Source: Pseudomonas sp. SL4(2022) (lineage in GTDB: Bacteria > Pseudomonadota > Gammaproteobacteria > Pseudomonadales > Pseudomonadaceae). From it: a stretch of DNA of 64,000 nt. Of the stretch, positions 21,238 to 32,269 are shown one piece after another. The DNA lies in assembly GCF_026625725.1 (NCBI RefSeq), contig NZ_CP113060.1, positions 3,912,001 through 3,976,000 on the forward strand, given 5' to 3'. Numbering within the stretch: position 1 is the first letter of the stretch; every line of letters starts with the position of its first letter. A model generated the notes under the pieces. The model saw only the letters and a list, made by a program, of their open reading frames with translations, was not told where the DNA came from and made no database searches. Made by a program: the position numbers and the translations under genes.

Positions 21238-23508
21238 TTAGGCCATTTCTGCCGTGGTTTCGAAATCGAAAGTCAACTCACCGCCTTCAATATCGATATG
21301 CACCACACCACCGTGCTCAGCCAGCTCACCAAACAGGATCTCTTCCGCCAATGGCCGCTTGATCTTGTCCTGAATCAGGCGAGCCATAGGTCGAGCACCC
21401 ATCTGCACGTCGTAACCGCTCTCGGCCAACCAGTTACGCGCGGCATCGCTGACTTCCAGCGTGACACGCTTATCCTCAAGCTGTGCCTGCAGTTCGGTGA
21501 GGAACTTGTCGACAATGCTTTTGATCACTTCATGGCTTAAGCGGCCGAACTGGATGATGGTATCCAGGCGGTTGCGGAACTCCGGCGTAAAGCTTTTCTT
21601 GATCACTTCCATAGCATCAGACGAATGGTCCTGATGGGTGAAGCCAATGGATGCACGCGCCGCGGTTTCAGCACCGGCGTTGGTGGTCATAATCACGATC
21701 ACGTTACGGAAGTCCGCCTTGCGCCCGTTATTGTCGGTCAGCGTCCCATGATCCATGACCTGCAGCAGTAGGTTGAAGACTTCCGGGTGAGCCTTTTCGA
21801 TTTCATCGAGCAGCAGTACACAATGTGGCGTTTTAGTAATGGCCTCGGTGAGCAACCCCCCCTGATCAAAACCGACATAGCCAGGTGGAGCGCCGATTAG
21901 TCGCGACACGGTATGCCGCTCCATATATTCGGACATATCGAAGCGAATCAGCTCGACCCCTAGCGCTTTGGCCAACTGCCGCGCGGCTTCGGTTTTACCG
22001 ACACCCGTCGGGCCGGCAAACAGGAAGGAGCCCACCGGTTTGTCCGGTGCTTTGAGACCTGCACGCGACAGTTTGATTGCGGTAGACAGCGAGTCAATCG
22101 CAGCATCCTGGCCAAACACCGTGAGCTTGAGATCGCGTTCTAGGTTACGCAGCAATTCTTTATCCGAGCTGCTGACGTGTTTTGGCGGGATACGTGCAAT
22201 CTTCGCTACGATATCCTCGACCTGCGCCACATCGATGCGAGTCAGGCGCTTGTCTGCCGGCTGCAGGCGCTGGTACGCACCGGCCTCATCGATGACATCA
22301 ATGGCCTTGTCCGGCATATGCCGGTCATTGATGTAGCGCGACGCCAGTTCGGCCGCTGCGCGTAGGGCCTCATCGCTGTATTCAATACTGTGGTGCTGCT
22401 CAAAACGACCTTTCAGGCCGCGCAGAATGCCAATGGTGTCTTCCACCGAGGGCTCAACCACATCGACTTTCTGGAAGCGCCGCGCCAAAGCCCGATCTTT
22501 CTCGAAGATGCCGCGAAACTCCTGGAACGTGGTTGAACCGATGCAGCGGATTTCTCCTGAAGACAGCATTGGCTTGAGCAGGTTGGACGCATCCATAACC
22601 CCACCAGAGGCGGCACCGGCCCCGATAATGGTGTGAATTTCATCGATAAACAGAATCGCATGAGGGCGTTTACGTAGCTCGTTAAGCAGCGCTTTTAGGC
22701 GTTTCTCGAAGTCCCCCCGGTATTTGGTGCCTGCCAGCAGTGCACCGAGATCCAGCGAGTAGACCACGCTATCCGCCAGCAAATCGGGCACCTGACCGTC
22801 GACAATGCGCTTGGCCAGCCCCTCGGCGATTGCGGTTTTACCCACGCCGGCCTCGCCCACCAGCAAGGGATTGTTCTTACGCCGACGCGCCAGAATCTGC
22901 GCAACGCGCTCGACCTCCTGCTCGCGACCAACCAGAGGATCAATTCGTCCCTGGCGCGCTAACTCATTCAGGTTGCTGGCATAGGCATCCAGCGGATTAC
23001 TGGAGCTGGAAGACTCACCGCCTTCCTCATCCTGCATTTCCTGTTCGGTTTCTGAATGACCACTATGGCCTGGCACCTTGGAGATACCGTGGGCAATAAA
23101 ATTGACCACATCAATGCGCGCCACGCTCTGCTGTTTAAGCAGGAACACTGCCTGACTTTCCTGCTCGCTGAAAATTGCCACCAGCACATTGGCGCCAGTC
23201 ACTTCACGCTTGCCGGAACTCTGCACATGGAACACCGCGCGCTGCAAAACTCGCTGGAACCCCAACGTAGGTTGAGTTTCGCGCTCTTCATCGTGCTGCG
23301 GAATGAGCGGCGTGGTGGAGTCGATAAACTCCTGCAGATCATGCCGCAACTTGTCCAAGTTGGCCCCGCACGCGCGCAATACGCTGGCGGCAGCCTCGTT
23401 ATCCAGGAGGGCCAGCAGCAAGTGCTCAACCGTCATAAACTCATGACGCTTGGTACGAGCCTCCTTGAAAGCCAGATTGAGGGTGACTTCGAGCTCTCGA
23501 TTTAACAT
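21238..23508 (-). CDS. clpA: ATP-dependent Clp protease ATP-binding subunit ClpA
   Basis: Hsp100 unfoldase that feeds substrates, including N-degron proteins presented by ClpS, into ClpP. It has 756 residues: N domain ([17 protein letters not shown] onward), D1 AAA+ with Walker [16 protein letters not shown], and D2 AAA+ with [15 protein letters not shown] and the ClpP-binding loop region, ending in a short acidic tail. A poly-Ser/acidic linker (GGESSSSSN, about residue 165) separates the N domain from D1. It follows clpS by 29 bases. clpP is not in the window. Confidence 0.97.
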   Translation of the reverse strand: MLNRELEVTLNLAFKEARTKRHEFMTVEHLLLALLDNEAAASVLRACGANLDKLRHDLQEFIDSTTPLIPQHDEERETQPTLGFQRVLQRAVFHVQSSGKREVTGANVLVAIFSEQESQAVFLLKQQSVARIDVVNFIAHGISKVPGHSGHSETEQEMQDEEGGESSSSSNPLDAYASNLNELARQGRIDPLVGREQEVERVAQILARRRKNNPLLVGEAGVGKTAIAEGLAKRIVDGQVPDLLADSVVYSLDLGALLAGTKYRGDFEKRLKALLNELRKRPHAILFIDEIHTIIGAGAASGGVMDASNLLKPMLSSGEIRCIGSTTFQEFRGIFEKDRALARRFQKVDVVEPSVEDTIGILRGLKGRFEQHHSIEYSDEALRAAAELASRYINDRHMPDKAIDVIDEAGAYQRLQPADKRLTRIDVAQVEDIVAKIARIPPKHVSSSDKELLRNLERDLKLTVFGQDAAIDSLSTAIKLSRAGLKAPDKPVGSFLFAGPTGVGKTEAARQLAKALGVELIRFDMSEYMERHTVSRLIGAPPGYVGFDQGGLLTEAITKTPHCVLLLDEIEKAHPEVFNLLLQVMDHGTLTDNNGRKADFRNVIVIMTTNAGAETAARASIGFTHQDHSSDAMEVIKKSFTPEFRNRLDTIIQFGRLSHEVIKSIVDKFLTELQAQLEDKRVTLEVSDAARNWLAESGYDVQMGARPMARLIQDKIKRPLAEEILFGELAEHGGVVHIDIEGGELTFDFETTAEMA

Positions 23509-23537
23509 AGCTTCACCTCATGCCCAAGTGTCCGGCG

Positions 23538-23900
23538 TTAACCGTCCTTCTCTATTTCACAGAGTAGCGGATGCTGGCTCTCTCTCGCATATTGATTCAC
23601 CTGCGTCGCTTTGGTTTCAGCAATATCGCGGGTAAATACTCCACACACTGCCCGCCCCTCTGTATGGACGGTCAGCATGATCTTGGTTGCCAGCTCTCGA
23701 TTCAGATTGAAAAACACCTCGAGCACCTCGACCACGAAATCCATGGGCGTGTAGTCATCGTTAAATAACACCACTTTATACATGGGGGGAGCCTGCAAGG
23801 CGGGCTTGGATTCCTGAACGGCCAGGCCGAAGGAATCGTCCTCATGCTCTGCGGGGCGATCCTGATTGAATGTTAGTCGAATCTGGCTACGTGCATGCAT
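23538..23900 (-). CDS. clpS: ClpS adaptor (N-degron recognin)
   Basis: Binds proteins with destabilising N-terminal residues and delivers them to ClpA. It has 120 residues. The core begins [20 protein letters not shown]; the Asn-Asp-Asp and the Met/Val pocket residues of the specificity site are visible, and [13 protein letters not shown] is the family C-terminal block. The disordered N-terminal 35 residues are as expected. First gene of clpS-clpA, divergent from cspD, with a 19-bp palindrome between. Confidence 0.96.
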   Translation of the reverse strand: MHARSQIRLTFNQDRPAEHEDDSFGLAVQESKPALQAPPMYKVVLFNDDYTPMDFVVEVLEVFFNLNRELATKIMLTVHTEGRAVCGVFTRDIAETKATQVNQYARESQHPLLCEIEKDG

Positions 23901-24013
23901 GCTGAATAGCTTCGTTTAATGGGCGAATAGTCTGTGCTAGACAGAGTTTGACCGGCTTCTCAGCCAATTACAGCATTGCCTTGACTATCGGCAAAACGGT
24001 GTTACAAACAATG

Positions 24014-24032
24014 AATACCCAGCGTGGGTATT
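24014..24032. repeat. Perfect palindrome in the clpS-cspD intergenic region
   Basis: AATACCCAGCGTGGGTATT: two 8-bp arms around a 3-base centre, in the 226-bp gap between divergent clpS and cspD. It lacks a T-run and coding context, so it is a candidate operator. The protein that might bind it is unknown. Confidence 0.6.
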
Positions 24033-24126
24033 AGGGGTTTCACACGCGGCCCGTCTTGGAAAACCGGGTGTGGAATTGAAGTGGATGATACTCCAGTGAT
24101 GGAGTCCTTTGCAGAGGGATATCAGC

Positions 24127-24390
24127 ATGGTTAGCGGTAAGGTCAAGTGGTTCAACAACGCCAAAGGCTATGGATTTATCCTGGCCGATGGTCGAGATGA
24201 GGACCTGTTCGCCCACTACTCGGCTATCCAGATGGACGGCTATAAAACGCTGAAGGCTGGCCAGCCGGTAAGCTTCGATATTATTCAAGGTCCAAAAGGA
24301 CTCCACGCCGTAAACATCAGTGCGGCTAATGCCGTCAGTGAAGTGCCCGCCGCAGTCAAGCAACATCAGGGCTCAACGGTTGAAGTCTGA
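24127..24390 (+). CDS. cspD: Cold-shock domain protein CspD
   Basis: An 87-residue protein with one cold-shock domain followed by an alanine-rich tail. RNP1-like KGYGFI (residues 13-18) and RNP2-like LFAHYSAI lie in place. In E. coli, CspD inhibits replication on single-stranded DNA in stationary phase and lies next to clpS as here, which supports the name over other Csp members. The start is the ATG at 24127; an upstream in-frame ATG at 24109 adds six atypical residues. Confidence 0.9.
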   Translation: MVSGKVKWFNNAKGYGFILADGRDEDLFAHYSAIQMDGYKTLKAGQPVSFDIIQGPKGLHAVNISAANAVSEVPAAVKQHQGSTVEV

Positions 24391-24420
24391 ATAGAGTCAC
24401 TCGGGCAGTTAATCGCCCAT

Positions 24421-24453
24421 AAAAAAGGCCGGTCACTTGACCGGCCTTTCTTT
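24421..24453. terminator. Bidirectional terminator between cspD and icd
   Basis: A 12-bp stem AAAGGCCGGTCA / TGACCGGCCTTT with A-run before and T-rich sequence after, serving both convergent genes. Confidence 0.9.
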
Positions 24454-24466
24454 ATTGCTGCTTTGC

Positions 24467-25723
24467 TTACATGTGCGAAATCAGCGCATCACCGAATGCC
24501 GAGCAGGACAGCAACTTGGCACCGTCCATCAGGCGTTCGAAGTCATAGGTCACAGTCTTGGCACCAATGGCGCCATTGGTGCCCTTGATAATCAGATCGG
24601 CCGCTTCTGTCCAGCCCATGTGGCGCAACATCATTTCAGCGGAGAGAATCAGCGAACCTGGGTTCACCTGGTCCTTGCCAGCGTACTTCGGTGCAGTACC
24701 GTGGGTGGCTTCGAACATCGCGACGGTGTCGGACAGGTTAGCGCCCGGAGCGATACCAATACCGCCTACTTCAGCCGCCAGAGCGTCCGACAGGTAGTCG
24801 CCATTGAGGTTCAGGGTGGCGATTACATCGTACTCAGCCGGGCGCAGGAGAATCTGCTGCAGCATGGCATCAGCGATGGCGTCTTTGACGATGACATTCT
24901 TGCCGGTTTTCGGGTTCTTGAACTGCATCCAAGGACCACCATCAAGAAGGGTCGCGCCGAACTCTTCGGCTGCAATTTCGTAGGCCCACTCTTTGAAGGC
25001 ACCTTCGGTGAACTTCATGATGTTGCCTTTGTGCACGATGGTCAGCGAGTCGCGGTCGTTATCGACCACGTACTGCAGGGCTTTACGCGCCAGACGCTTG
25101 GTGCCTTCTTTGGAAACCGGCTTAACGCCGATACCGCAGTCCTGGTCGAAGCGAATCTTGGTAACACCCATTTCCTCTTTTAGGAACTTGATGACTTTGG
25201 TTGCTTCCGGCGAGCCGGCTTTCCACTCGATACCGGCATAGATGTCTTCCGAGTTCTCGCGGAAGATGGTCATGTCGACATCGCCTGGCTTTTTCACCGG
25301 GCTTGGCACGCCTTCGAACCAGCGCACTGGACGCAGGCAAACGTACAGGTCGAGCTGCTGACGCAGGGCTACGTTCAGAGAGCGGATGCCGCCACCGACA
25401 GGAGTGGTCAGTGGGCCCTTGATGGAAACAACATAATCTTTGACCGCATCCAGGGTTTCCTGAGGCAGCCAAGTATCCTGATCATAAACCTGAGTGGCTT
25501 TCTCGCCAGCGTAAACTTCCATCCAGGAGATCTTGCGCTCACCGCCGTAGGCTTTCTGTACGGCAGCATCAACGACTTTGATCATGACCGGGCTGATATC
25601 GACACCGATGCCATCGCCCTCGATAAAGGGGATGATTGGATTGTTCGGTACGTTCAGGGATGTATCGGCATTGACGGTGATTTTGTCACCGGTGGCAGGC
25701 ACCTGGATCTTTTGGTATCCCAT
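24467..25723 (-). CDS. icd: NADP-dependent isocitrate dehydrogenase
   Basis: TCA-cycle enzyme: isocitrate to 2-oxoglutarate with NADPH. It has 418 residues and is homodimeric like E. coli Icd. The substrate loop [14 protein letters not shown] carries Ser115, equivalent to the Ser113 phosphorylated by AceK in E. coli, so flux control against isocitrate lyase is likely. [15 protein letters not shown] and the cofactor region [12 protein letters not shown] are intact. The start ATG at 25723 follows GGAG. The 324-base gap upstream holds two dyad sites. aceA and acnB are in the same window. Confidence 0.97.
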   Translation of the reverse strand: MGYQKIQVPATGDKITVNADTSLNVPNNPIIPFIEGDGIGVDISPVMIKVVDAAVQKAYGGERKISWMEVYAGEKATQVYDQDTWLPQETLDAVKDYVVSIKGPLTTPVGGGIRSLNVALRQQLDLYVCLRPVRWFEGVPSPVKKPGDVDMTIFRENSEDIYAGIEWKAGSPEATKVIKFLKEEMGVTKIRFDQDCGIGVKPVSKEGTKRLARKALQYVVDNDRDSLTIVHKGNIMKFTEGAFKEWAYEIAAEEFGATLLDGGPWMQFKNPKTGKNVIVKDAIADAMLQQILLRPAEYDVIATLNLNGDYLSDALAAEVGGIGIAPGANLSDTVAMFEATHGTAPKYAGKDQVNPGSLILSAEMMLRHMGWTEAADLIIKGTNGAIGAKTVTYDFERLMDGAKLLSCSAFGDALISHM

Positions 25724-25815
25724 GCTGGACTCCGTTGTTTTCGTGGTCTGGCATTCAGTCACGCAGATGACGCGCTGAATAGATCTTTTTGGGTCTCGGA
25801 AAGGCAAGTTATTTT

Positions 25816-25830
25816 TGTAGTTTTTCTACA
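25816..25830. promoter_or_regulatory. TGTAGT-type dyad upstream of icd (site 1)
   Basis: TGTAGTTTTTCTACA, a 15-bp palindrome about 93 bases before the icd start. It matches the pattern TGTAGT-N3-ACTACA with one mismatch. See the perfect copy at 25909-25925. Confidence 0.45.
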
Positions 25831-25908
25831 GAAAGTCACGCACTTTATCCATTGAAAACATTGCACATGCGCGTTCTTGCGGGCATCAGGCTAATCAGCA
25901 AAACGGCT

Positions 25909-25925
25909 TTGTAGTCAAACTACAA
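25909..25925. promoter_or_regulatory. TGTAGT-N3-ACTACA dyad upstream of icd (site 2)
   Basis: TTGTAGTCAAACTACAA, a perfect 7-bp inverted repeat with a 3-base centre, about 186 bases before icd and 123 before nudJ. It resembles operators of RpiR-family carbon regulators (HexR/RccR) of pseudomonads as I recall them; the identity of the binder is inference. Confidence 0.5.
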
Positions 25926-26047
25926 GCACGCTACACAGCGTTTGCGCCAAGACGTTTTTATCCTAGCAGCTCATTGTCCAATTGCTTCGATCATCACCAC
26001 GGGCGGTGACTGCGGCTATGATCACGCGCCCGCTCAAGGAGTTCCCT

Positions 26048-26488
26048 ATGCGCTTTACCCCACACGTTACAGTCGCCACCGTAGTTGAAGATCAGGGACA
26101 ATTTCTGCTGGTTGAGGAGATGGCCGATAACCGTGCCGTATTTAATCAGCCTGCCGGCCACTTGGAAGCCGACGAAAGTCTGATACAGGCAGCGCTGCGC
26201 GAAACCCTCGAAGAAACCGGCTGGGATATCGAGTTGACAGGTGTGGTGGGCATTTACCTGTACACCGCCCCCAGCAATGGCATCACCTATCAGCGCGTGT
26301 GTTTTGCCGGTAAAGCACTGCACCAACGGCCTCACCATCCTTTGGATGACGGCATCATCGGCCCACGCTGGCTCAGTCGTGATGAGTTGGCGGCGCAACC
26401 AGAACGCTGGCGCAGCGAGCTAGTGTTGCGCTGCATCGATGATTACCTCAGCGGCCAGCACTTTGCCCTGAGCCTGATTCGCGATTAA
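26048..26488 (+). CDS. nudJ: Nudix hydrolase, probable NudJ
   Basis: A 146-residue nucleoside/thiamine-precursor pyrophosphatase. The Nudix box is complete: [20 protein letters not shown] followed by TGW, giving G-x5-E-x7-RE-x2-EE-x-G-W. E. coli NudJ (YmfB) lies directly upstream of mnmA, as here, which supports the name; E. coli NudJ hydrolyses HMP-PP and nucleoside di/triphosphates. The start is the ATG at 26048 after AAGGAG. It is divergent from icd and 62 bases before mnmA. Confidence 0.88.
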   Translation: MRFTPHVTVATVVEDQGQFLLVEEMADNRAVFNQPAGHLEADESLIQAALRETLEETGWDIELTGVVGIYLYTAPSNGITYQRVCFAGKALHQRPHHPLDDGIIGPRWLSRDELAAQPERWRSELVLRCIDDYLSGQHFALSLIRD

Positions 26489-26550
26489 CGGCCAGGCCGC
26501 GCGGCCTGATAGAATCGCCACCTTTATTCAAGCCCGTGCCCAGTATTCTC

Positions 26551-27669
26551 ATGTCAGATCCAACTTCCCAGCGCGTTATTGTCGGCATGTCCGGCGGTGT
26601 AGATTCGTCCGTTTCCGCCCTTTTGCTGCTTGAGCAGGGCTATCAGGTCGAAGGCCTGTTCATGAAGAACTGGGACGAAGACGATGGCACAGAATATTGC
26701 ACCGCCATGGACGATTTGGCCGATGCCCAGGCCGTGTGCGACAAGATTGGCATCAAGCTGCACACCGCCAATTTTGCCGCCGAATACTGGGACAACGTGT
26801 TCGAGCACTTCCTCGCCGAATACAAGGCTGGACGCACACCGAACCCAGACATCCTGTGTAACCGCGAAATCAAGTTCAAAGCCTTCCTCGACTACGCACT
26901 TATGCTCGGTGCTGACCTGATTGCCACCGGTCACTACGTGCGCCGCCGGGACATCGACGGGCGCACCGAACTGCTTAAGGGCCTTGACCCCAACAAGGAC
27001 CAGAGTTACTTCCTGCATGCGGTGGGCGGTGAGCAGATCGCCAAGACCCTGTTCCCAGTCGGCGAGCTGGAAAAACCAGCGGTACGCGCGATTGCCGAGA
27101 AGTACCAGTTGGCCACGGCAAAAAAGAAGGATTCCACTGGTATCTGCTTTATCGGCGAACGGCGTTTCAGCGATTTCCTCAAGCAGTACCTACCAGCCCA
27201 GCCCGGCAATATCGAAACCACTGAAGGCGAAATCATCGGCCGCCATCACGGCCTGATGTACCACACCATTGGTCAGCGCCAGGGGTTAGGCATCGGCGGA
27301 CTGAAAGACGCCAGTGATGAGCCTTGGTACGTCCTGCACAAGGACCTGACTCGCAATGTGCTGGTGGTTGGCCAGGGCAATGAACACCCCTGGCTGTTCA
27401 GCCGCGCCCTGCTCGCCTCGGAAATTTACTGGGTCAACCCAATTGACCTGAGCACACCACGCGAGCTGACGGCCAAAGTGCGCTATCGCCAGAGCGATCA
27501 GGCCTGCAGGCTGGAGAAAACGGCCAATGGCTACCGCGCCGTGTTCAATGAACCGCAGCGCGCCGTGACCCCGGGGCAATCCGTGGTGTTTTACGACGGT
27601 GAAATCTGTCTCGGTGGCGGTGTGATTGAAACCGCCGCCCCCTGGACTACGCGGGAGCAGCAGGCGTGA
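26551..27669 (+). CDS. mnmA: tRNA-uridine 2-sulfurtransferase
   Basis: Adenylates and thiolates U34 of tRNA-Lys, -Glu and -Gln using sulfur from TusE. It has 372 residues. P-loop-like [15 protein letters not shown] (residues 12-26), catalytic Cys in [12 protein letters not shown] and in [13 protein letters not shown] form the expected pair. The ATG at 26551 gives the short N-terminus usual for the family; an in-frame GTG is 15 bases upstream. Its last four bases overlap hflD. Its sulfur donors tusDCBE are encoded at 8.1-9.5 kb. Confidence 0.97.
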   Translation: MSDPTSQRVIVGMSGGVDSSVSALLLLEQGYQVEGLFMKNWDEDDGTEYCTAMDDLADAQAVCDKIGIKLHTANFAAEYWDNVFEHFLAEYKAGRTPNPDILCNREIKFKAFLDYALMLGADLIATGHYVRRRDIDGRTELLKGLDPNKDQSYFLHAVGGEQIAKTLFPVGELEKPAVRAIAEKYQLATAKKKDSTGICFIGERRFSDFLKQYLPAQPGNIETTEGEIIGRHHGLMYHTIGQRQGLGIGGLKDASDEPWYVLHKDLTRNVLVVGQGNEHPWLFSRALLASEIYWVNPIDLSTPRELTAKVRYRQSDQACRLEKTANGYRAVFNEPQRAVTPGQSVVFYDGEICLGGGVIETAAPWTTREQQA

Positions 27670-28286
27670 ATCCGATTCAAGAACAATTGATCGCCCTCGG
27701 CGCGGTATTCGAATCGGCCGTATTGGTCGACAAGTTGGCGCGTACCGGCCAGGTCGGCGAGCCCGCCGTAGCCTGCATGATCAACAGCCTGTTGGTGCGC
27801 GATCCGAAGAACACGCTGGACGTTTACGGCGGCGATGACCTCAATCTGCGCGACGGCTACCGTGCGCTGGTCAGCGCCCTGGAACGCGATCCGGCCAGTT
27901 TGCAGCGTGATCCGCTGCGTTATGCCCTGGCGTTGTTGGCCCTGGAGCGCCAACTGGATAAGCGTGGCGATATGCTGCAAGTCATGGGCAGCCGCCTCGA
28001 CCAGGTGCAGCAGCAAGTCGAGCACTTCGGGCCGACCCATGAAAACGTGATATCCAACTGCGCCAGCCTGTATCAGGACACCATCAGCACCTTCCGTCAG
28101 CGCATTCAGGTGCAAGGCGATATGCGCCACCTGCAGCAGACCAACAATGCCGCGAAGATCCGTGCACTGCTGCTCGCCGGCATTCGTTCTGCGCGCCTGT
28201 GGCGCCAACTGGGGGGGCATCGCTGGCAGATGGTGTTCAGCCGCAGCAAGCTGCTCAAGGAACTCTACCCGCTGCTGCGGTCCTGA
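27666..28286 (+). CDS. hflD: HflD homologue (high frequency lysogenization protein)
   Basis: A 206-residue, mostly helical protein. E. coli HflD is a peripheral membrane protein that binds lambda CII; its cellular role is unclear. Recognised from the [20 protein letters not shown] start, the [16 protein letters not shown] block, and the conserved mnmA-hflD-purB neighbourhood. The start is GTG at 27666, overlapping the mnmA stop (GTGA). Confidence 0.9.
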   Translation: MNPIQEQLIALGAVFESAVLVDKLARTGQVGEPAVACMINSLLVRDPKNTLDVYGGDDLNLRDGYRALVSALERDPASLQRDPLRYALALLALERQLDKRGDMLQVMGSRLDQVQQQVEHFGPTHENVISNCASLYQDTISTFRQRIQVQGDMRHLQQTNNAAKIRALLLAGIRSARLWRQLGGHRWQMVFSRSKLLKELYPLLRS

Positions 28287-28290
28287 GCGC

Positions 28291-29151
28291 ATGAGCACGC
28301 GGGCGGTTAAGCCGTTGCAGGGCGCAGCCTTGCTGGCACTTTCCGCCTTACTGTTTTCCCTGATGGGCGTTGGCATTCGCGAGGTATCGGTCAGCGTCAA
28401 CAACGAATCGGTGGTGTTCTTTCGCAACCTGATCGGTGTGCTGTTCTTTATGCCCCTGGTCTTGCTCAAGGGAGTTGGCCCGTTCAAGACCACACGCCTG
28501 AAGTCTCATCTGTGGCGCACCACCTATGGCCTGGCGGCGATGTACTGCTTCTTCTACGCCATTGCCCACCTGCCACTGGCCGACGCGATGCTGTTCACCT
28601 ACTCGGCACCGGTGTTCACCCCGCTGATCGCCTGGTGGTGGCTTAAGGAGCCGCTCAGTAAGCGCATGCTGCTGACCACTGGCATCGGTCTGGTTGGCGT
28701 ACTGCTGGTGGCTAAACCCTCGGCTGCCCTGCTCGACAGCCAGGCCCTGATCGGCCTCGCGGCCAGTGTGCTGGCCGCGTTCGCCTTTGTCTCGATCCGC
28801 GAAATGAGCGATACCGAACCGGCCTTCCGCATCGTCTTCTACTTTTCCCTGTTCAGCGCCCTGATTTCAGCCATCCCGTTGACCTGGGCCTGGCAACCCA
28901 TGACTCAGCATGAGCTAGGCCTGTTGCTGGTGATCGGCCTGCTCGCCACCGCCAGTCAGATCATCATGTCCAAGGCTTACAGCCTGGCGCCGCCCGGACT
29001 GATCGGCCCCTTTGCCTACCTGGCGATTGTGTTCGCCGGACTGATTGCCTGGCTGCGCTGGGGTGAAATGCCCGATCTGACCTCTTTACTGGGCGCCGCA
29101 CTGATTTTCAGTGCCAGCCTGCTGTCGATCAGCCGTCGCAAAGGCCGCTGA
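28291..29151 (+). CDS. DMT-superfamily transporter (EamA domains)
   Basis: A 286-residue membrane protein with about ten hydrophobic helices in two EamA repeats (roughly residues 10-140 and 150-280). TYSAPVFTPLIAWWWLKEPLS, a hallmark of EamA repeats, ends the first. It resembles RarD/RhaT-like permeases; the substrate is unknown. The start is the ATG at 28291, four bases after the hflD stop. It interrupts the usual hflD-purB neighbourhood and is probably co-transcribed with mnmA-hflD. Confidence 0.85.
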   Translation: MSTRAVKPLQGAALLALSALLFSLMGVGIREVSVSVNNESVVFFRNLIGVLFFMPLVLLKGVGPFKTTRLKSHLWRTTYGLAAMYCFFYAIAHLPLADAMLFTYSAPVFTPLIAWWWLKEPLSKRMLLTTGIGLVGVLLVAKPSAALLDSQALIGLAASVLAAFAFVSIREMSDTEPAFRIVFYFSLFSALISAIPLTWAWQPMTQHELGLLLVIGLLATASQIIMSKAYSLAPPGLIGPFAYLAIVFAGLIAWLRWGEMPDLTSLLGAALIFSASLLSISRRKGR

Positions 29152-29185
29152 AGCAATCGCGGCCAAGCGTTGATTTCATGTATGA

Positions 29186-30598
<1,413 letters not shown>

Positions 30599-30615
30599 CC
30601 GGCAACAGCCTCCCA

Positions 30616-30643
30616 GACGCCCGGCTGCGCCGGGCGTTTTTAT
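30616..30643 (+). terminator. Intrinsic terminator after purB
   Basis: Stem GACGCCCGGC / GCCGGGCGTT with a TGC loop and the T-rich tail TTTTTATTT. Confidence 0.9.
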
Positions 30644-30676
30644 TTATGGGTATTTACTGACTTCAAGGGCTTAGCG

Positions 30677-31843
30677 ATGAATCCTGATACTCCGCTGCAA
30701 CTATTGGGTGGCCTTACTGCTCGCGAGTTCATGCGTGACTACTGGCAGAAGAAACCGCTGCTGGTGCGCCAGGCAATTCCTGGTTTCGAAAGCCCAATTT
30801 CCCCCGACGAGCTCGCCGGTCTGGCGCTGGAAGAAGAAATCGAATCGCGCCTGGTCATCGAGCACGGCGAGCACCCGTGGGAGTTGCGCCGCGGCCCGTT
30901 TGCCGAAGACGCCTTTGCCGACCTGCCTGAGCGCGACTGGACCCTGCTGGTTCAGGCGGTCGATCAGTTTGTTCCGGAAGTGGCTGAGTTGCTGGAAGCG
31001 TTCAAGTTCCTGCCCAAATGGCGCATCGATGACGTAATGATCAGTTTCGCCGTGCCAGGTGGCGGCGTGGGCCCACATTACGACAATTACGACGTTTTTC
31101 TCCTGCAGGGCTATGGCAAACGCCGCTGGCAGATCGGCCAGCAGTGCAATACCGATAGCCCAATGCTGCAACACGCGGATCTGAGGATCCTTGCCGAATT
31201 CGTTAAAACTGAAGAATGGGTTCTGGAGCCCGGCGACATGCTTTATCTGCCGCCACTTCTGGCCCACTGTGGTACCGCTGAGGATGACTGTATGACGTAT
31301 TCCGTAGGCTTCCGTGCGCCAAGCGCCGCTGAAGTCCTGACCCATTTCACCGACTTTCTCGGCCAGTTCCTGCCTGACGAAGAGCGCTACAGCGATGCTG
31401 ATGCGCAACCTACCGATGACCCGACACAGATACAGCGCGACGCCCTTGATCGCCTCAAGGCATTGCTCAATGAACACATGAGTGATGAGCGCCTACTGAT
31501 GACCTGGTTCGGCCAGTTCATGACCGAGCCCAAATACCCGGAGCTGATTGCCGGTATCGAGATCGACGAAGAAACCTTCCTCGCCGGCCTCGAAGATGGC
31601 GCCATTCTGATCCGCAACCCCAGTGCGCGCATGGCCTGGTCGGAAGTCGGTGAAGACCTTGTGCTGTTCGCCAGCGGCCAGAGCCGCCTGCTGTCTGCCA
31701 ACCTCCGTGAACTGCTGAAGCTGGTCTGTTCCGCCGACGCCCTGCACATCGAAAACCTCGGCGCATGGCTTGCCGATGACGAAGGGCGTAACCTGCTGGT
31801 TGAACTGGTCAAACAAGGCAGCCTGGAGTTTGCTGATGAGTGA
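30677..31843 (+). CDS. roxA: Ribosomal protein uL16 arginine hydroxylase (RoxA/YcfD-type)
   Basis: Fe(II)/2-oxoglutarate oxygenase that hydroxylates an arginine of ribosomal protein L16. It has 388 residues. The JmjC-like cupin domain holds HYDNYDVFLLQGYGKRRWQ, giving the iron-binding H-x-D, and the second His in PPLLAHCGTAEDD; a winged-helix dimerisation tail follows. The N-terminal FMRDYWQKKPLLVRQAIPGF is family typical. Its stop overlaps the GNAT start by eight bases. It is the first gene after the purB terminator. Confidence 0.93.
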   Translation: MNPDTPLQLLGGLTAREFMRDYWQKKPLLVRQAIPGFESPISPDELAGLALEEEIESRLVIEHGEHPWELRRGPFAEDAFADLPERDWTLLVQAVDQFVPEVAELLEAFKFLPKWRIDDVMISFAVPGGGVGPHYDNYDVFLLQGYGKRRWQIGQQCNTDSPMLQHADLRILAEFVKTEEWVLEPGDMLYLPPLLAHCGTAEDDCMTYSVGFRAPSAAEVLTHFTDFLGQFLPDEERYSDADAQPTDDPTQIQRDALDRLKALLNEHMSDERLLMTWFGQFMTEPKYPELIAGIEIDEETFLAGLEDGAILIRNPSARMAWSEVGEDLVLFASGQSRLLSANLRELLKLVCSADALHIENLGAWLADDEGRNLLVELVKQGSLEFADE

Positions 31844-32261
31844 GATACAGGTTCGCCTGGCCGACTGGCAGAAGGACAATGCTGACCTGCGGCGTATTCG
31901 CGAAACCGTGTTTATCGCAGAACAAGCTGTACCGCCGGAACTGGAATGGGATGCGGAGGATGCCGATGCTGTGCATTTTCTCGCCTTGGAAGGTGATTAC
32001 CCGATCGGTACCGCTCGCCTACTGCCCGATGGCCATATCGGCCGGGTTTCCGTGCTCAAGGACTGGCGCGGCCTGAACGTGGGTGTTGCGCTGATTCAGG
32101 CGGTGATCGCGGAAGCGGAAAAACGTGGCCTGACGCAGCAAATGCTCAGTGCCCAGGTGCACGCCACCGCCTTCTATGAAAAGCTCGGGTTTGCCATCGT
32201 CAGTGGTGAATACCTCGACGCCGGCATTCCTCACGTAGACATGGTGCGACATAGCGCCTAG
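31836..32261 (+). CDS. GNAT family N-acetyltransferase
   Basis: A 141-residue single GNAT domain of the ElaA/YjcF-like type (IRETVFIAEQAVPPELEWD). The acetyl-CoA site corresponds to GRVSVLKDWRGLNVGVALIQ (Q/R-x2-G-x-G/A pattern partly relaxed) and the C-terminal AFYEKLGF is intact. The substrate is unknown. The start ATG at 31836 lies within the end of roxA, so the two are translationally coupled. A link to L16 or ribosome modification is only suggested by the neighbour. Confidence 0.85.
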   Translation: MSEIQVRLADWQKDNADLRRIRETVFIAEQAVPPELEWDAEDADAVHFLALEGDYPIGTARLLPDGHIGRVSVLKDWRGLNVGVALIQAVIAEAEKRGLTQQMLSAQVHATAFYEKLGFAIVSGEYLDAGIPHVDMVRHSA

Positions 32262-32269
32262 AGGCCAGG

